A stretch of DNA of 64,000 bases from Saccharothrix carnea (GTDB lineage: Bacteria; Actinomycetota; Actinomycetes; Mycobacteriales; Pseudonocardiaceae): NCBI RefSeq assembly GCF_003014735.1, contig NZ_PYAX01000007.1, forward strand, positions 310,001 through 374,000, written 5' to 3'. Numbering within the stretch: position 1 is the first letter of the stretch; every line of letters starts with the position of its first letter. A program made the translations under genes and the position numbers. The notes under the pieces are model-generated. The model did not search any database. It had not been told where the DNA came from and saw nothing but the letters and a program-made list of their open reading frames with translations. Below, piece after piece: positions 42,793 through 52,107 of the stretch.

Positions 42793-44676
42793 ATGAGCAC
42801 CGTGCTGATCGGGGTGGAGAACGTCGCCACCCCCAAGTGGGCCCGTCGTCGCGGTGAGACTTCGGTGAGCTTGGGCAAGGCCCTCAAGAGCCTGCCGTCC
42901 GCGGTGGGGATGGTGGTTCGGCTCGCCTGGCGCACGTCGCCACGGCTCACGCTGATGGCGGGCGTGGTGCACGTGCTGTCCGGCGCCGTCACGGCGTTCG
43001 GGCTGCTGGCCACGGCCGACGTGTTCTCCGCCCTGCTGCGTGACGGCCCCACGCCGCAGCGGGTGGTGGAGGCGTTGCCGGCGCTCGCGGTGGTGGTGGG
43101 GTCGTTCGTGGTCCGCGCGCTGCTCGACACAGCGGTCGCGGCGGTGGAGAGCTCGTTGCGGCCGAAGGTCACGCGGGAGGCGAACGACGAGGTGACGGCG
43201 GTGCTCGTGCGGGCACAGCTGCTCGCGTTCGAGGACGCCGACTTCCGCGAGCTGGCCCGTCAGGGCGGTCGGCGCGGTGTCCGCTCGCTGGAGAGCAGCA
43301 TCCGGTACCTGGCGGAGCTGTTGTCCGGCGGCATCTCGCTGGTCGCGGCCGTGGTGACCGTCGCGCTGCTCAACCCGTGGCTGGGTCCGGCGCTGCTGCT
43401 GGCCGCGTTCGCGAACGCCTGGGCGTCGGCGCGGGCCTCCAAGCTGCGCTACGAGCACTTCCTCGACTCGGTGACCCGCAACACCCGCAAGGGCGTCGTG
43501 GAGGAGGTGGCCACCGACCGCGACTTCGCGCTGGAACGGCACGCCCTGACGTTGCAGGAACGCCTGCTCGCCGAGCACCGGCGCATCGCGGACAGCCTGA
43601 TGGCCGACGAGATCCGGATGGCCCACCGCACGAACCTGGTGCGACTGACCGGGCGCGCGCTCGCGGGCGTCGGCACGGCCATCGCCTACGTCGTGCTGGG
43701 CTTCCTGCTGCACACCGGCGGCATGGAGCTGGCGTTGGCGGGCACGGCGGTGCTGGCCATGCGCACCGGGTTCTCGTCGCTGGCGTCGACCACGCGCGCG
43801 GTGAACTCGCTGTACGAGGACTCGTTCTACATCGACTTCTACCGCAAGCTGCTGGTCGAGGGCGAGGAACGGGCGCAGGGCAGCTCACCGGTCAAGGCGC
43901 CGGAGGACCCGGAGCGGATCACGCTGACCGACGTCTCGTTCACCTACCCGGGCGCACCGAGGCCCGCGCTGCGGGACGTGACCCTGACCGTGGCGAAGGG
44001 CGAGGTCATCGCGCTGGTGGGGGAGAACGGGTCGGGCAAGACGACCCTCGGCAAGGTGCTGACCGGCCTGTACCCGGCGTCGTCCGGCACGGTCGCGTGG
44101 GACGGCGTCGACCTGGCCGAGGCCGACCCGCACTCGGTGCACTCGTCGATCGCGGTGATCGCGCAGGACCCGGCGCAGTGGCCGATGACCGCGCGGCACA
44201 ACGTGACGGTCGGCAGGCTGGAGCGCGAGGACGACGACGCGTGGCAGGAGGCGGTGGCCAAGTCGGGCGCGGACGAGGTGCTGGCCACGCTGCCCGCCGG
44301 CCCGGACACCGTGCTGTCGCGGCAGTTCAACGACGGGCAGGACCTGTCCGGCGGGCAGTGGCAGCGGATGGGCATCGCGCGCGGCATGTACCGGGACGCG
44401 GCGGTGCTGGTGGCCGACGAGCCGACCGCGGCGCTGGACGCCAAGGCCGAGGCGCGGGTCTTCGAGGGCCTGCGCGAGGCGACCGCGCGGCGCACCACGA
44501 TCCTGGTGACGCACCGGCTGGCGAACATCCGCAACGCCGACCGGATCGTCGTGCTCGACCAGGGCCGGATCATCGAGCAGGGCACGCACGAGCAGCTGAT
44601 GGCGTTGCGCGGCCACTACTTCGAGCTGTTCGAGCTGCAAGCCGCCGCGTACCGGGGCGGGCTGCTCGCGTCCTAG
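42793..44676 (+). CDS. ABC transporter, fused permease and ATPase
   Basis: A 627-residue half-transporter of exporter type. Six membrane helices span about residues 45-330. The nucleotide-binding domain has Walker A Gly-Glu-Asn-Gly-Ser-Gly-Lys-Thr-Thr (about 413), the signature Leu-Ser-Gly-Gly-Gln-Trp-Gln-Arg (about 520), Walker B Val-Leu-Val-Ala-Asp-Glu-Pro and the H-loop Thr-His-Arg-Leu. Such proteins work as homodimers or heterodimers to export lipids, peptides or drugs; substrate unknown. ATG 42793 preferred to GTG 42748, which has no ribosome site. Confidence 0.9.
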   Translation: MSTVLIGVENVATPKWARRRGETSVSLGKALKSLPSAVGMVVRLAWRTSPRLTLMAGVVHVLSGAVTAFGLLATADVFSALLRDGPTPQRVVEALPALAVVVGSFVVRALLDTAVAAVESSLRPKVTREANDEVTAVLVRAQLLAFEDADFRELARQGGRRGVRSLESSIRYLAELLSGGISLVAAVVTVALLNPWLGPALLLAAFANAWASARASKLRYEHFLDSVTRNTRKGVVEEVATDRDFALERHALTLQERLLAEHRRIADSLMADEIRMAHRTNLVRLTGRALAGVGTAIAYVVLGFLLHTGGMELALAGTAVLAMRTGFSSLASTTRAVNSLYEDSFYIDFYRKLLVEGEERAQGSSPVKAPEDPERITLTDVSFTYPGAPRPALRDVTLTVAKGEVIALVGENGSGKTTLGKVLTGLYPASSGTVAWDGVDLAEADPHSVHSSIAVIAQDPAQWPMTARHNVTVGRLEREDDDAWQEAVAKSGADEVLATLPAGPDTVLSRQFNDGQDLSGGQWQRMGIARGMYRDAAVLVADEPTAALDAKAEARVFEGLREATARRTTILVTHRLANIRNADRIVVLDQGRIIEQGTHEQLMALRGHYFELFELQAAAYRGGLLAS

Positions 44677-44691
44677 ACCCGCAGACCACGA

Positions 44692-44719
44692 CCGGGCGGC
44701 GGGACAGGTTGCCGCCCGG
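44692..44719 (+). terminator. Hairpin terminator after the ABC transporter
   Basis: 9-bp stem CCGGGCGGC/GCCGCCCGG (44692-44700 with 44711-44719), 10-nt loop, 16 bp after the stop codon. Confidence 0.75.
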
Positions 44720-45095
44720 CACCCGGCACCCGGTCGTGGGGTCCGCAGCGGGGTCGTGGCTGTGACCCACCCCCAAAAAAAGGCCACAGCCGGCGACCCG
44801 CGTGGTCAGCCTGGGGCACGCCGGTACACCGCCGGTACATCGGCGGTCCAACACCCGGTGACGGGCCGACTGCGCCAGTGCCACGACCGGCAACCTTCAC
44901 CTCGTCTTCCGGCGCTCGGCGGGGCGCCTCGCGGCACCGGCCCCACGCCCCCATCCAGCCAGGACGAGGACGTGGGGCCGGCACCCGATCCACCCGTCCG
45001 ACAGTCGGAACACGGGGCAGAGGCTGCCGGTCGTGGCACTAGGCTCGGGACAGCCTCGGCCGTGGGGACGGTCGCGGCGCTGGGGAGTGTGCCGA
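44720..45095. other. Intergenic region before the SARP gene
   Basis: 376 bp with no supported gene. It has a short CCCGGCA tandem (about 44715-44733), an A7 tract at 44775-44781 flanked by arms that can pair (44758-44764 with 44785-44791), and presumably the promoter of the SARP gene, which I cannot place. Confidence 0.45.
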
Positions 45096-47957
45096 GTGCT
45101 GTTCCGGGTCCTGGGCGCGGTCGACGTCGTGCGGTCGGACGGTGCGCGGGTCCCGGTCGACGCCCGGAAGCCGCGGGTGCTGCTGGCCACGCTGCTGCTG
45201 CACGCGGGCGAGTGGGTGAGCGTCGAGCGGCTGGTCGAGGCGCTGTGGCCGGAGGGCGCGCCGCCGTCCGCGGAGCAGAACACCAAGACCTACGTGTGGA
45301 AGCTGCGCCGGCTGGTCGGCGACGACCGGTTCGACGGCGGCCGGGGCGGCTACCGCGTCCGGGTGGCGGACGGCGAGCTGGACGCGCACCGGTTCGAGGA
45401 GCTGGTCCGCGCGGGACGGCGGCACGCGGACGCGGGCCTGCACCGGCAGGCCGCGACGGCGTTCGGCGAGGCCTTGGAGCTGTGGCGCGGTGACCCGTTC
45501 GGCGACCTGGCCGGGGCGGACGTCGACACCGTGCGGGCCGGGCTGGTCGAGCGCCGGCTGACCGCGCTGGAAGGGCACGCCTGCGCGCTGTCGGCCCTGG
45601 GGTCGCACGAGGAGGCGGTGGTCGCGCTCACCGGGCTGGTCGCGCGGCACCCGTTCCGCGAACGCTTGCGGGGCGCGCTGATGACCGCGCTGTACCGGGC
45701 GGGCAGGCAGGCCGAGGCGCTGGACGTCTACGACGAGGGCCGCGTGCTGCTCGACCGGGAACTGGGCGTGCGGCCGGGCGAGGAGCTGCGCCGGCTGCAC
45801 CTCGCCGTTCTCAACCAGGACGTGGACCCGGCGGCAGGCCCGTCGCCGTGGGTGAGCCCCGCGCAGGTGCCCGCCGCCGTCATCGGCTTCACCGGGCGGG
45901 CGGAGCACCTGCAACGGCTCGACCGCCTCCTCTTACACGCCGACGACGACCGGCAGCCGCCTCCGATCGCCGTCGTCACCGGTACCGGGGGCGTCGGCAA
46001 GACTGCGTTGGTGATCCACTGGGCGCACCGCGTGCGCGACCGGTTCCCGGACGGGCAGCTCTACGTGAACCTGCGCGGCTACGACCCGGACCTGCCGGTC
46101 GGCCCGGGTGACGCGTTGTCCGGCTTCCTGCGCGCGCTCGGGGTCGACTCGCGGGACATCCCGCAGGACCTGGACGAGCGGTCCGCGACCTTCCGGTCCC
46201 TGCTGGCGGGCAGGCAGGTGCTGGTGGTGCTCGACAACGCCCGCACGGCCGCCCAGGTCCGGCCGCTCCTGCCCGGGTCGCCGGGCTGCCTGGTGCTGGT
46301 GACCAGCCGTGACTCGCTGCGCGGGCTGATCGCGAAGGACGGCGCGACCCGCCTCCCGCTGGACCTCCTGCCGGCCGCCGAGGCGCACGACCTGCTGTGC
46401 GCGTTGATCGGCGACCGGGCGGCGGCGGAACCGCGTGCGGTGGACGCGCTGGCCGAGCTGTGCGCCAGGCTGCCGCTGGCGCTGCGGCTGGCCGCCGAAC
46501 TCGCCGGCGGCCGTCCTTCGTCGTCGCTGGCCGACCTGAGCGGCGAGCTGACCCGGGAACAGGACCGCCTGGACCGGCTGGACGACGACGCCGACCCCCA
46601 CGCGGCGCTGCGGTCGGCGTTCTCGTGGTCCTACCGGCACCTCGGCCCCGAGGTCGCGCGGGTGTTCCGGCTGCTGGGCGCGCACCCGTGCCACGAGCTC
46701 GGCATCACCGCGATCGCCGCCCTGACCGGCTGCGCCGACGTCACGGCCCGGCGGCACGTCGACGCCCTGGTCCAGGCGCACCTGGTGGAGCGCACGGCCG
46801 ACGGCCGGTTCCAGATGCACGACCTGCTGCGCACCTACGCCCGCGGCCTCGCCGCCGAGCTGGACGCCGACCGGGACGCGGCGCTGCACGCCCTGGCGGA
46901 GCACTACGTGCGCGAGGCGGCGGTGGCGATGGGCCTGTTCGACCCCGTCGACCGCGCCCACCGCGCCGACCGGCGGTCCGTGCTGCCCGCGTCCTGCCTG
47001 ACCACCCGGGACGAGGCGATGGCGTGGCTGGAGTCCGAGCGGGCGAACCTCCTCGCGGTCGCCGAGCACGCGGCCGGCCACGGCGACGCCGAGCACGCCG
47101 AACAGCTGTCCGACTCGCTGTGGCGCTACTTCCACTTCCGCGGCCACCACGACGAGTCGCTCGCCCTGCACACGCACGCGCTCGTCGCGGGCCGCAGGCG
47201 GTCGGACCGCGTCGCGGAAGGGCTCGCGCTCACCGGTTTCGGCGTGGCGTGCGAGCGGTTGGGGCGCTACGAGGAGGCGTTGCGGCACCACGAGCAGGCC
47301 GTCGCGGTCGGGCGGGAGACCGGTGACGTCAGCTTCACCGGCCGGGCGTTGAAGAACCTGGGTGTCGTGCTGCGCCGCCTTGGCCGGTACGACGAGTCGC
47401 AGCGGACCTTCGAGGAGGCGCTGTCCATCGCCAGGGCCATCGGGAACCGGCGCGGCGAAGCCGGTGTGCTGTGCAGCCTGGCGCTGGTGCACGAGGCGTC
47501 GGGCCGGTACGAGGAGGCCTTGCGGCACATGGAGTCGGCCATGGCGGCGGTGCCGGACGTCGACAACGACCACGCGCTGGTGAACCACCTGCAGGCCAAC
47601 CTGGGGCTGGTCCACCTCAGGCTCGGCCGGTCGGAGGTCGCCGCGAAGCACCTCGGCGAAGCCCTCGCGGGCGCGCGGGCGACCGGCAACCGCGACCTGG
47701 AGTGCGAGGTGCTCGACACCCTGGGCGAGCTGGCGACCGCCACCGGCGACCTCCGGCGGGCCGTCGACCACCACCACGAGGCGTTGGCGCTGACCTGCCG
47801 CACGGGGGACCGGCACGAGGAGGCACGCGCCCACGACGGTCTCGCCCGCGCCTACGAAGCCTGGGGCAGGCCGGACGACGCCCGCCGGCACCGGCTGTTG
47901 GCGACGCGCCGTGCACCCGGCGTGAACCAAGGGGTGAATGCGCGGCGCTCGTCGTGA
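45096..47957 (+). CDS. AfsR/SARP-family regulator with NB-ARC and TPR domains
   Basis: A 953-residue AfsR-type regulator. Residues 1-95 are an OmpR-like winged helix (Val-Leu-Leu-Ala-Thr-Leu-Leu-Leu-His; Leu-Trp-Pro-Glu). Residues about 97-245 are the bacterial transcriptional activator domain (Phe-Arg-Glu-Arg-Leu-Arg-Gly; Asp-Arg-Glu-Leu-Gly-Val). Residues about 280-560 are an NB-ARC/STAND ATPase with Gly-Thr-Gly-Gly-Val-Gly-Lys-Thr (about 300) and Val-Leu-Val-Val-Leu-Asp-Asn. The C-terminal third has TPR repeats (Leu-Gly-Arg-Tyr-Glu-Glu-Ala-Leu repeated). Such proteins activate secondary metabolism; no cluster lies next to it. GTG 45096 about 7-10 nt after GGGGAG. Confidence 0.9.
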   Translation: MLFRVLGAVDVVRSDGARVPVDARKPRVLLATLLLHAGEWVSVERLVEALWPEGAPPSAEQNTKTYVWKLRRLVGDDRFDGGRGGYRVRVADGELDAHRFEELVRAGRRHADAGLHRQAATAFGEALELWRGDPFGDLAGADVDTVRAGLVERRLTALEGHACALSALGSHEEAVVALTGLVARHPFRERLRGALMTALYRAGRQAEALDVYDEGRVLLDRELGVRPGEELRRLHLAVLNQDVDPAAGPSPWVSPAQVPAAVIGFTGRAEHLQRLDRLLLHADDDRQPPPIAVVTGTGGVGKTALVIHWAHRVRDRFPDGQLYVNLRGYDPDLPVGPGDALSGFLRALGVDSRDIPQDLDERSATFRSLLAGRQVLVVLDNARTAAQVRPLLPGSPGCLVLVTSRDSLRGLIAKDGATRLPLDLLPAAEAHDLLCALIGDRAAAEPRAVDALAELCARLPLALRLAAELAGGRPSSSLADLSGELTREQDRLDRLDDDADPHAALRSAFSWSYRHLGPEVARVFRLLGAHPCHELGITAIAALTGCADVTARRHVDALVQAHLVERTADGRFQMHDLLRTYARGLAAELDADRDAALHALAEHYVREAAVAMGLFDPVDRAHRADRRSVLPASCLTTRDEAMAWLESERANLLAVAEHAAGHGDAEHAEQLSDSLWRYFHFRGHHDESLALHTHALVAGRRRSDRVAEGLALTGFGVACERLGRYEEALRHHEQAVAVGRETGDVSFTGRALKNLGVVLRRLGRYDESQRTFEEALSIARAIGNRRGEAGVLCSLALVHEASGRYEEALRHMESAMAAVPDVDNDHALVNHLQANLGLVHLRLGRSEVAAKHLGEALAGARATGNRDLECEVLDTLGELATATGDLRRAVDHHHEALALTCRTGDRHEEARAHDGLARAYEAWGRPDDARRHRLLATRRAPGVNQGVNARRSS

Positions 47958-47991
47958 AAGCGCCCGCTCCCTTGGTCGGCAGGGTCGCGGG

Positions 47992-50871
47992 TCAGGCCGT
48001 CAGCTCCAACGACGAGCCCTCGCGGGCCTTGCGCACGCGCAGCCGGGTGGGGATGCGCTGCCGCAGTTCCTCCACGTGCGAGACCAGGCCGACGACCCGG
48101 CCACCGGCGCGCAGCTCGTCCAACGTGGTCATCACCAGCTCCAAGGTCTCGGCGTCGAGCGTGCCGAAGCCCTCGTCGATGAACAGCGTGTCCAGCACGG
48201 CGCCCGCGGCGACCACGTCCGCCAGGCCCAGGGCCAGGGCCAGCGACGCCAGGAACGACTCGCCGCCGGACAACGTCTTCGCCGGCCGCTGCTGCCCCGA
48301 GTAGTCGTCCATCACGTCCAGGCCCAACCCGCCCCTGGTGCCGCGCGGCCCGGCCTCGATCGAGTGCACGAACCGGTAGCGGCCCTGGCTCATCCGCTCC
48401 AGCCGGGCACCGGCGGCCACCGCGACCTCCTCCAGCCGGGCGGCCAGCACGTAGCTGCGCAGGGTCATGTTCCTGGTGTTCTGCCCCGACCCGTTGATCA
48501 CGTCGGTCAGCGCGTCCAGCTCGGCGAACTCGGCCTCCACCGGCTCCAGCCGCAGCCACGCGGCGCGCAGCTGCTCGGCCAGGTCGGCGGCGCGTGCGGC
48601 GCGCGTGCGGGCGTTCGTCAACCCCGTCGCGGCCTCGGTCGCGCGGTCGCTCGCCACCCGGAACCGCTCCTCCGCGCCCGCCACGTCGACCTCGGCGTCC
48701 GGGTCGGTGTCGGGCAGCTCGGCCAGCGTGCTCTCGGCCGCGGTCCTGGTCTTCTCCACGTCGCGGATCCGGGTCTCCAGCTCGGCGACGGCGGTGGCCG
48801 GGCGGGCGGCGGCCAGGGCGTCGGCCACGTCGGCGAACCCGGCCAGCGACGCCAGCCGCGCCACCTCCAGCCGCTGGTCGGCGAGGCGTTCCTCGTGCTC
48901 GGCCACGGCCGCGCGGCGCGTCGCCAACCCGGTCAGCGCGTCGGCCAGGTCGCTGAGGTGGGCCCGGCGCGTCACCACGTCCGGGAAGTCACCGCGCGCC
49001 TCCTCCAACCGCGCGCCGCGCTCCTCGACGGCCTCCGCCAACTGGGCCCGCTGCGCGCCCGCCTCGGCCAGCTCCCGTTCCAGCGCGCCGCGCTGGTCGA
49101 GCGCGCGCTGCACCTTGGCCTCCAGCTCGGCCAGCTCGGCCTGCCTGCTCTCCAGCCGCTCGGCGAGCGCGGCCACGGACCGGTGCTCGCGGTCCAGCTC
49201 GGCGGGCGGCCGGTCGCCCAGTCGCTCGCGCAGCAACGCCAGCCGCTCACCCAGCCGGTGCGCCTCCTGCTCCGCCCGTTGACGCAGGTCGAGCGTGCGC
49301 TGGTCCTCCTCGGCGGCACGTTCCTCGTCCACGGCCGTCACGGCGTCGAGCATCGGCTGCGCGGGCGACGGGTGCTCGGCCGAACCGCACACCGGGCACT
49401 CGTGGCCCGCGCGCAGCTGCCCGGCCAGCTCGACCGCCATGCCGTCCAGCCGTTCCCGGCGGATCCGCAGCAACGTCTCCCGCGCCTTCTGCTGCGCGTC
49501 CACCGCGACCCGGCGCGCCTCGTCGGCCTCCCGGAACGCCCGCTCGACGCGCGGCAGCTCGGCCGCGGCGGCGGCCAGGCCCGAGACCTGCGGCAACCGC
49601 GCCGCGGCCTCCGCCGACTCCTCGACCGCGGCCTTCGCGGCGGCCAGCCTGGTCGGCACCTCGTCCAGCTGCGTGACCAGCGTGGCCAGTTGCTGTGACG
49701 TGGCGGCCACGTCCCGGTCGAGTTGCGCGATCCGCCGCTGGTCGGCGCGCTGCCGCTCGGCGTCGGCGGCCAGGCTGGTCAGGCTGCCCGCCTCCTCGCG
49801 GAAGCGTTCACCGTCACCGCGCAGGTCGCTGCCGCGGTAGCCGAGGGCGGTCACCGCGTCGGCGGCGGCCCGCTCGTGGGCGACGGCGGCGTCCAGCTCA
49901 CCGGCCAGCTTCACCGCGCGCTCCTGCGCGGGCACCACGACCGCCGCCTGCCTGGCCGCGTCACGTTCGGCGACCCACGCCCGCAGGCTCGGCTCCACCT
50001 CGGCGTACCGGTCGAGGTTGCGGCGCGCCTCCCGCACCCGGCGCACCCGCTCGTGCCGCGCCCGCGCCTCCTGCCAGTCCCGCTCGGCCAGCGCGCGCCG
50101 GTCGGACGCCTCGGCCGCGAGCTGGTCCGCCTCGCGCTCGGCCTCGTCCAGCCGCTTGAGCAGCGAGCTGAGCCACTCCTGGTCGCCACCGCCCTCCGGC
50201 GGCTCCTCCAACGCGGCCTCGGCGACCCGCTGCACCAGGTTGCGGTGCACCTCGCCGAGCCGCGCCACCTCGCGCCTGCGTTCCGCGCGGCGGTCCCGGA
50301 ACCACTTCTCCACGTCCAGGAACCGCTCCGTGCCGAACAGCTTCTCCAGCAGCTTCTCCCGCTCGGCGGTCTCCGCGCGCAGGAACCGGGCGAACTCGCC
50401 CTGCGGCAGCAGCACCACCTGGAAGAACTGCTCGGCCGTCATCCCGAGCAGGCCCTCGACCTCGCGGGCCACGTCGTCGATGCGGCTGTGCCCCTCGCCG
50501 GTCCACCCGCCGACCCACGTCAACGACACCTGCGCCTGCTGGCGGGTCGCGCCGTCGCCGCGCTTCTTCGGCCGCTCGTACTCGGGGCTGCGCTTGATCC
50601 GGAACCGCCTGCCGCGCACGGTCAGCTCCAGCTCCACGTACGTCGGGGTGTCGCGGTCGGCGTAGTCGCACCGCAGCCGCTTCACGTCACCGCGCGCGCC
50701 GGGCACCTTGCCGAACAGCGCGAACGCCACCGCGTCCAGCAACGTCGTCTTGCCCGCGCCGGTGTCGCCGTGCAGCAGGAACAGGCCGTCCGCGCCGAGC
50801 AGGTCGAAGTCGACCTCCTCGCGCGCCGCATACGGGCCGAACCCGCTGACCGCCAACCGGTGCAGCTTCAC
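47992..50871 (-). CDS. sbcC: SbcC-type SMC-family nuclease ATPase
   Basis: A 959-residue SbcC/Rad50 protein. N-terminal Walker A is Gly-Asp-Thr-Gly-Ala-Gly-Lys-Thr-Thr (about 37). Two long coiled-coil arms flank the zinc hook Cys-Pro-Val-Cys at about residue 490. The C-terminal lobe has the signature Leu-Ser-Gly-Gly-Glu-Ser-Phe (about 863) and Walker B Thr-Leu-Phe-Ile-Asp-Glu-Gly-Phe-Gly. With SbcD it cuts DNA hairpins and processes double-strand ends. GTG start overlaps the sbcD stop (GTGA). The arms are shorter than in E. coli SbcC, as is usual in actinobacteria. Confidence 0.93.
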   Translation of the reverse strand: MKLHRLAVSGFGPYAAREEVDFDLLGADGLFLLHGDTGAGKTTLLDAVAFALFGKVPGARGDVKRLRCDYADRDTPTYVELELTVRGRRFRIKRSPEYERPKKRGDGATRQQAQVSLTWVGGWTGEGHSRIDDVAREVEGLLGMTAEQFFQVVLLPQGEFARFLRAETAEREKLLEKLFGTERFLDVEKWFRDRRAERRREVARLGEVHRNLVQRVAEAALEEPPEGGGDQEWLSSLLKRLDEAEREADQLAAEASDRRALAERDWQEARARHERVRRVREARRNLDRYAEVEPSLRAWVAERDAARQAAVVVPAQERAVKLAGELDAAVAHERAAADAVTALGYRGSDLRGDGERFREEAGSLTSLAADAERQRADQRRIAQLDRDVAATSQQLATLVTQLDEVPTRLAAAKAAVEESAEAAARLPQVSGLAAAAAELPRVERAFREADEARRVAVDAQQKARETLLRIRRERLDGMAVELAGQLRAGHECPVCGSAEHPSPAQPMLDAVTAVDEERAAEEDQRTLDLRQRAEQEAHRLGERLALLRERLGDRPPAELDREHRSVAALAERLESRQAELAELEAKVQRALDQRGALERELAEAGAQRAQLAEAVEERGARLEEARGDFPDVVTRRAHLSDLADALTGLATRRAAVAEHEERLADQRLEVARLASLAGFADVADALAAARPATAVAELETRIRDVEKTRTAAESTLAELPDTDPDAEVDVAGAEERFRVASDRATEAATGLTNARTRAARAADLAEQLRAAWLRLEPVEAEFAELDALTDVINGSGQNTRNMTLRSYVLAARLEEVAVAAGARLERMSQGRYRFVHSIEAGPRGTRGGLGLDVMDDYSGQQRPAKTLSGGESFLASLALALGLADVVAAGAVLDTLFIDEGFGTLDAETLELVMTTLDELRAGGRVVGLVSHVEELRQRIPTRLRVRKAREGSSLELTA

Positions 50872-52019
50872 GACTCCCCTTCCCGGGCCGCCGCGGCGAA
50901 CGCCTCGCGGAGCAGGTCCAGCTCACGCGGGTTCGGCTGGTCGCCGCGCACGTCCTCGATGAAGCAGCAGGCGATCTCCTCGTCGCTGCGACCGCGCACC
51001 CGTTCGGCGAACCGCAGCTCACCGGTCCGCCCGCCCTCCGGCCGCCACTCCACGTGCACCGCGTGCGGGAACCGCTTCTGCAGGCGGCGCAACGCGTCCA
51101 GCGGTCGCACCCGGTCGGTCAGCGTCACGGACAGGAAGTGGTCCTCGACCGGCTCGTGGTCCGGGTCGAGCAGCAGGTCGTCCAGCGCGCCGTTCAACGT
51201 GGACAACGCACGGGGCACCGGCAGCGCGCGCCGTTCCACCCCGGCCAGCCCGTCCGCGCCCAACTCGACCAGCCACACCGACTTGTGGTGCCGCGCCTCG
51301 GAGAACGAGTACGCCACCGGGCTGCCCGAGTACCGCAGGTGCTCCGCCAACGTCTGCTGACCGTGCAGGTGGCCCAGCGCCACGTAGTCGACCCCGGCGA
51401 ACACCGCGCCGGACACGTCCTGCACACCGCCGACCGCGATGGTGCGCTCCGACTCGCACGGCTCGCCGCCGGTCACGAACGCGTGCGCCATCACGACCGA
51501 GCGCGTGCCCGGCCGCGCGGCCAGGTCGTCCTCGATCCGCCTCATCGCCTCGGTCAGCACGCCACCGTGCCCCTTGGCCTCCACGCCCAACGCGTGCCGC
51601 GCCGTCTCCGGCTCCAGGAACGGGATCCCGTACACCGCCACCGGCCCGTGCTCGTCGGCGAACAGCACCGGCTCGTGCAACTCGGCCACGCGGGTGCGCA
51701 GGTGCAGGCCGCCCGCCTCGGCGAACGCGCCCAGGAAGCCCAGCCGGGCCGCCGAGTCGTGGTTGCCCGGCGTGATCACGATCTTCGCGCCCGCCGCGCG
51801 GATCCGCTTGAGCACGCGCGAGCACACCGCGACGGCTTCCGCGTTCGGCACGGCCCGGTCGAACAGGTCACCCGCCACCACGACCACGTCCACCCGCTCG
51901 TCCGACACGGTGTCGGCGAGGCCGCCGAGCACCGCTTCCTGCTCTTGCAGCAGGTCACGGCCGTGGAAGGTGCGCCCCACGTGCCAATCGGACGTGTGCA
52001 GGATCAACACGTCGGCCAC
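50868..52019 (-). CDS. sbcD: Exonuclease SbcD
   Basis: A 383-residue Mre11-type nuclease. Phosphoesterase motifs in order: Thr-Ser-Asp-Trp-His-Val-Gly (about 9), Val-Ala-Gly-Asp-Leu-Phe-Asp (about 47), Pro-Gly-Asn-His-Asp-Ser (about 83), Met-Ala-His-Ala (about 180) and Ala-Leu-Gly-His-Leu-His (about 218). The capping domain completes the protein. It is the nuclease partner of SbcC and first gene of the pair. GTG 52019 starts Val-Ala-Asp-Val-Leu-Ile-Leu-His, the family beginning. Divergent from rmuC across 88 bp. Confidence 0.94.
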   Translation of the reverse strand: MADVLILHTSDWHVGRTFHGRDLLQEQEAVLGGLADTVSDERVDVVVVAGDLFDRAVPNAEAVAVCSRVLKRIRAAGAKIVITPGNHDSAARLGFLGAFAEAGGLHLRTRVAELHEPVLFADEHGPVAVYGIPFLEPETARHALGVEAKGHGGVLTEAMRRIEDDLAARPGTRSVVMAHAFVTGGEPCESERTIAVGGVQDVSGAVFAGVDYVALGHLHGQQTLAEHLRYSGSPVAYSFSEARHHKSVWLVELGADGLAGVERRALPVPRALSTLNGALDDLLLDPDHEPVEDHFLSVTLTDRVRPLDALRRLQKRFPHAVHVEWRPEGGRTGELRFAERVRGRSDEEIACCFIEDVRGDQPNPRELDLLREAFAAAAREGES

Positions 52020-52107
52020 GCTAGGGCCGGCGCGCGCTCTGATCGTTCAAGCGGCTCGGCGTGTCGCTCGAACGTGTGGTCGGACACGTGTGCGCGATGA
52101 TCGGGTC

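Noticed and set aside
44720-45095. N-terminal extension of the SARP gene back to 45033 or further
   Set aside because: The upstream codons do not resemble the family; GTG 45096 starts directly at the winged-helix domain with a suitable ribosome site.
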